Assembly (NCBI RefSeq): GCF_900114445.1
Contig: NZ_FOTB01000001.1
Location: forward strand, 182,937 to 246,936
DNA from: Salinicoccus halodurans
Lineage (GTDB): Bacteria; Bacillota; Bacilli; Staphylococcales; Salinicoccaceae
DNA length: 64,000 bases
Direction: 5' to 3'
In this document: piece after piece, positions 61,760-64,000 of the stretch
Layout: every line of letters starts with the position of its first letter
Numbering within the stretch: position 1 is the first letter of the stretch
The notes under the pieces: generated by a model
Database searches by the model: none
What the model was told of the DNA's origin: nothing
Seen by the model: the letters and a program-made list of their open reading frames with translations, nothing else
Made by a program: the position numbers and the translations under genes

Positions 61760-63156
61760 ACGAAGAATGTGGAATTTTTGGAGTATGGGATCACGAACGT
61801 GCAAGTGAACTGACATATATCGCGCTGCACAGCCTGCAGCACAGAGGACAGGAGGGCGCGGGCATCGTATGTTCGAACAATGAATATCTGTTCGGCGCCC
61901 GCGGCATGGGACTTCTGACTGAAGCTTTGACAAAAGATCAGCTGGCTTCCCTCCGAGAGTTTCCCCACGCCATCGGTCATGTCCGTTATGCGACGACCGG
62001 CGGCAGCGAACTCTCAAATGTTCAGCCGTTTCTATTCAAAAATCATAGAGGCGACCTCGCCCTTGCACATAACGGCAACCTCGTAAATGCGATGAGCATC
62101 CGGGAGGCGCTTGAAGACGACGGGGCAATCTTCCAGACATCTTCCGATACGGAAGTCCTGGCTCATCTTCTCAGGAAAAATAAAAGCACTGACAGAAAAA
62201 CGCGTATCAAATCGGCACTCAAGCAGCTGAAAGGCGCCTTTGCATTCGTTATCCTGGATGAAGATTCATTGACGATTGCGCTTGATGACCACGGGGTCCG
62301 TCCGCTGATGCTCGGTGAAATCGACGGTTCCTACTGCGTGGCGAGTGAAACCTGTGCGTTCACAGCCATCGGGGCGGAGTATATCCGGGACATTGAGCCG
62401 GGCGAACTCATCACGCTGAGTGAGGACGGCATCGATTTCGACCGGTATACAGATGTCGAAAAACCGAATATGTGCTCGATGGAATATATTTATTTCGCAC
62501 GGGCGGATTCCGAATTCCGCCACACTTCGACTTATACGATCCGCAAAGAGCTCGGCAGGGAACTTGCGAAAGAGATGCCGGTGGAGGCAGATATCGTCAT
62601 CGGTGTGCCGGACTCGAGCCTCGCTGCAGCCAAAGGGTTTTCGGAGGAATCCGGGATCAAGCAGGAACAGGGTCTCCTTAAAAATCGCTATGTCGGCAGG
62701 ACGTTCATCTCGCCGGGTCAGGAAGCGCGCGAACGTGCCGTACGCATGAAGCTCTCCCCGGTACGGGATGTTGTGGAAGGGAAGCGCATTATCGTCATCG
62801 ACGATTCCATCGTCCGGGGCACGACGAGCCGCTTCATCGTCAAGGCACTCAGGAAAGCGGGCGCAAAAGAGGTGCACATGGGTGTCTCCTCGCCGCCGCT
62901 TAAGAATCCGTGTTTCTACGGCATCGATGTGTCCACACATGCCGAAATCATCGCCAGCCAAAAATCGAATGAGGAGATCCGCAGGGAAATCGATGCGGAC
63001 TCACTGACCTACCTTTCAGTGGATGCGATGCATGACGTCTATCATTCATACGGTTCAAGAGGCCAGTGTGATGCCTGCTTTACAGGGAACTACCCGATTG
63101 AAATCATCGATCAGGTCCTGCCCCAGGAGAAAGACCTGAAGACGAAAGGAGTTTAA
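61738..63156 (+). CDS. purF: Amidophosphoribosyltransferase
   Basis: The 472-residue enzyme starts [15 protein letters not shown]: a ten-residue propeptide precedes Cys11, the N-terminal nucleophile of the glutaminase domain. The PRTase domain has [19 protein letters not shown]. Four cysteines in CSMEY, CFYGID and CDACF match the Fe-S ligands of the Bacillus-type oxygen-sensitive enzyme. ATG 61738 follows AAGGGG within purL. Confidence 0.94.
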   Translation: MYDIRGLNEECGIFGVWDHERASELTYIALHSLQHRGQEGAGIVCSNNEYLFGARGMGLLTEALTKDQLASLREFPHAIGHVRYATTGGSELSNVQPFLFKNHRGDLALAHNGNLVNAMSIREALEDDGAIFQTSSDTEVLAHLLRKNKSTDRKTRIKSALKQLKGAFAFVILDEDSLTIALDDHGVRPLMLGEIDGSYCVASETCAFTAIGAEYIRDIEPGELITLSEDGIDFDRYTDVEKPNMCSMEYIYFARADSEFRHTSTYTIRKELGRELAKEMPVEADIVIGVPDSSLAAAKGFSEESGIKQEQGLLKNRYVGRTFISPGQEARERAVRMKLSPVRDVVEGKRIIVIDDSIVRGTTSRFIVKALRKAGAKEVHMGVSSPPLKNPCFYGIDVSTHAEIIASQKSNEEIRREIDADSLTYLSVDAMHDVYHSYGSRGQCDACFTGNYPIEIIDQVLPQEKDLKTKGV

Positions 63157-63157
63157 C

Positions 63158-64000
63158 ATGTCAGAACAATATAAGAAGGCCGGCGTCGATATCGAAGCCG
63201 GCTATGAAGCAGTCGATAGAATGGAAACCCACGTAAAACGCACGATGCGTAAAGAAGTCATCGGAGGTCTTGGAGGCTTCGGGGCGGCATTTGATCTGTC
63301 GGGTCTCAATATGAAGGCACCGGTCCTCGTTTCAGGGACGGACGGTGTGGGCACAAAGCTGAAACTTGCGATTGACCACAACCGCCATAATACGATCGGC
63401 ATCGATGCCGTCGCGATGTGTGTGAATGATATTCTGACGACCGGTGCAGAACCCCTTTACTTTCTGGATTATATCGCCGTCAATAAAGTGATTCCGGAAA
63501 TGGTTGCGGGCATTGTCGACGGTGTGTCGGAAGGCTGTGTCCAGGCCGGCTGTGCACTGATTGGCGGGGAGACCGCCGAGATGGGCGAAATGTACGGCAA
63601 GGGTGAATATGACATTGCCGGATTTGCCGTCGGTGCAGTCGAAAAGACCGCATATATCGACGGGTCGGATGTCAAAGCGGGTGACAGGATCATCGGTCTG
63701 CCCTCAAGCGGCATCCATTCCAACGGCTACAGCCTGGTAAGGAAACTGCTCCTCGATAATGCGGTTGATGTGAATAAAGATCTCGACGGCCGTCCGATCA
63801 TCGACCAGCTGCTTGAACCGACACGGATTTATGTGAAAAGTGTCCGGTCACTGATGGAAAAAGTGGATGTCAAAGCGATGAGCCATATTACGGGCGGGGG
63901 GTTCATAGAGAATATCCCGCGTACACTCCCTGATCACCTCGGAGCTGATATTGAAGCTGGCGGCATTGAAGTTCCGCGGATCATCTCATGGCTTATGGAA
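63158..64000 (+). CDS. purM: AIR synthetase, truncated by window end
   Basis: The first 281 codons of purM are present. They include [41 protein letters not shown], and [13 protein letters not shown], then [15 protein letters not shown]. It closes the imidazole ring of FGAM to give AIR. AAAGGAG precedes the ATG, one base after the purF stop. Confidence 0.95.
   Translation, partial: MSEQYKKAGVDIEAGYEAVDRMETHVKRTMRKEVIGGLGGFGAAFDLSGLNMKAPVLVSGTDGVGTKLKLAIDHNRHNTIGIDAVAMCVNDILTTGAEPLYFLDYIAVNKVIPEMVAGIVDGVSEGCVQAGCALIGGETAEMGEMYGKGEYDIAGFAVGAVEKTAYIDGSDVKAGDRIIGLPSSGIHSNGYSLVRKLLLDNAVDVNKDLDGRPIIDQLLEPTRIYVKSVRSLMEKVDVKAMSHITGGGFIENIPRTLPDHLGADIEAGGIEVPRIISWLME

Noticed and set aside
1-64000. 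tRNA, rRNA, insertion sequence or prophage
   Set aside because: No CCA-ended cloverleaf, rRNA segment, transposase or integrase text was seen on either strand.

Overview
The window comes from the chromosome of a low- to moderate-GC Gram-positive coccus of the family Staphylococcaceae, most likely a halotolerant relative of Staphylococcus such as Salinicoccus or Jeotgalicoccus. Pointers are strong Shine-Dalgarno sites (AAAGGAG, GGAGG), a FosB bacillithiol transferase, an IsaB-like secreted protein, an HssRS-like two-component pair, SigB-type promoters, CcpA cre sites, and folD divergent from a purEKCSQLFM operon, the arrangement seen in Staphylococcus. The genus is inference. I saw no rRNA, tRNA, insertion sequence, prophage or CRISPR array.

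Layout. 1-8000: truncated secreted Ig-like protein, DinB-fold protein, fosB, IsaB-like antigen, VOC protein, O-methyltransferase, aldehyde dehydrogenase, a decayed DUF998 locus and an alpha/beta hydrolase. 8000-13120: a self-contained tartrate/D-malate module (GntR regulator, SLC13 transporter, divergent tartrate dehydrogenase and glycerate kinase) with a duplicated operator and a perfect cre site in the divergent promoter region. 13200-20450: CutC, a TIM-barrel protein, a BCCT transporter plus CocE-type hydrolase operon, an AEC transporter and a RidA protein. 20450-25540: a broken EamA transporter and a four-gene operon pairing two M20 amidohydrolases with a DUF5058 membrane pair. 25800-38220: subtilase without signal peptide, HAD phosphatase, aldo/keto reductase, SelO, glutathione peroxidase, SLC13-TrkA_C permease, luciferase-like oxidoreductases with an FMN reductase, and formamidase. 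38220-47000: a candidate RoxS/RsaE-like small RNA, YfcC, SLC13 and APC transporters, lipoproteins (one broken), an orphan LPDAG sortase-signal fragment, and a cluster of four small charged stress proteins with SigB promoters. 47000-55050: DJ-1/PfpI protein, a 42-bp tandem repeat, nsrR with a coupled DUF5011 protein, divergent hmp, an HssRS-like pair, a small haem-copper-oxidase-like membrane protein, a Na+/Ca2+ exchanger and a broken NERD gene. 55050-64000: folD and the purine biosynthetic operon up to a truncated purM.

Themes. The accessory part is dominated by nutrient acquisition (three SLC13 permeases, BCCT, AEC, APC, YfcC, DUF5058) linked to dedicated hydrolases or dehydrogenases, and by redox, nitric oxide and general stress genes. 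Five loci show gene decay (DUF998/beta-lactamase, EamA, small lipoprotein, LPDAG protein, NERD). The most interesting item is the intergenic transcript candidate at about 38546-38665: extended -10, a hairpin loop carrying the anti-Shine-Dalgarno sequence CACCTCC, a single-stranded CTCCCATCCCTC motif and a strong terminator.
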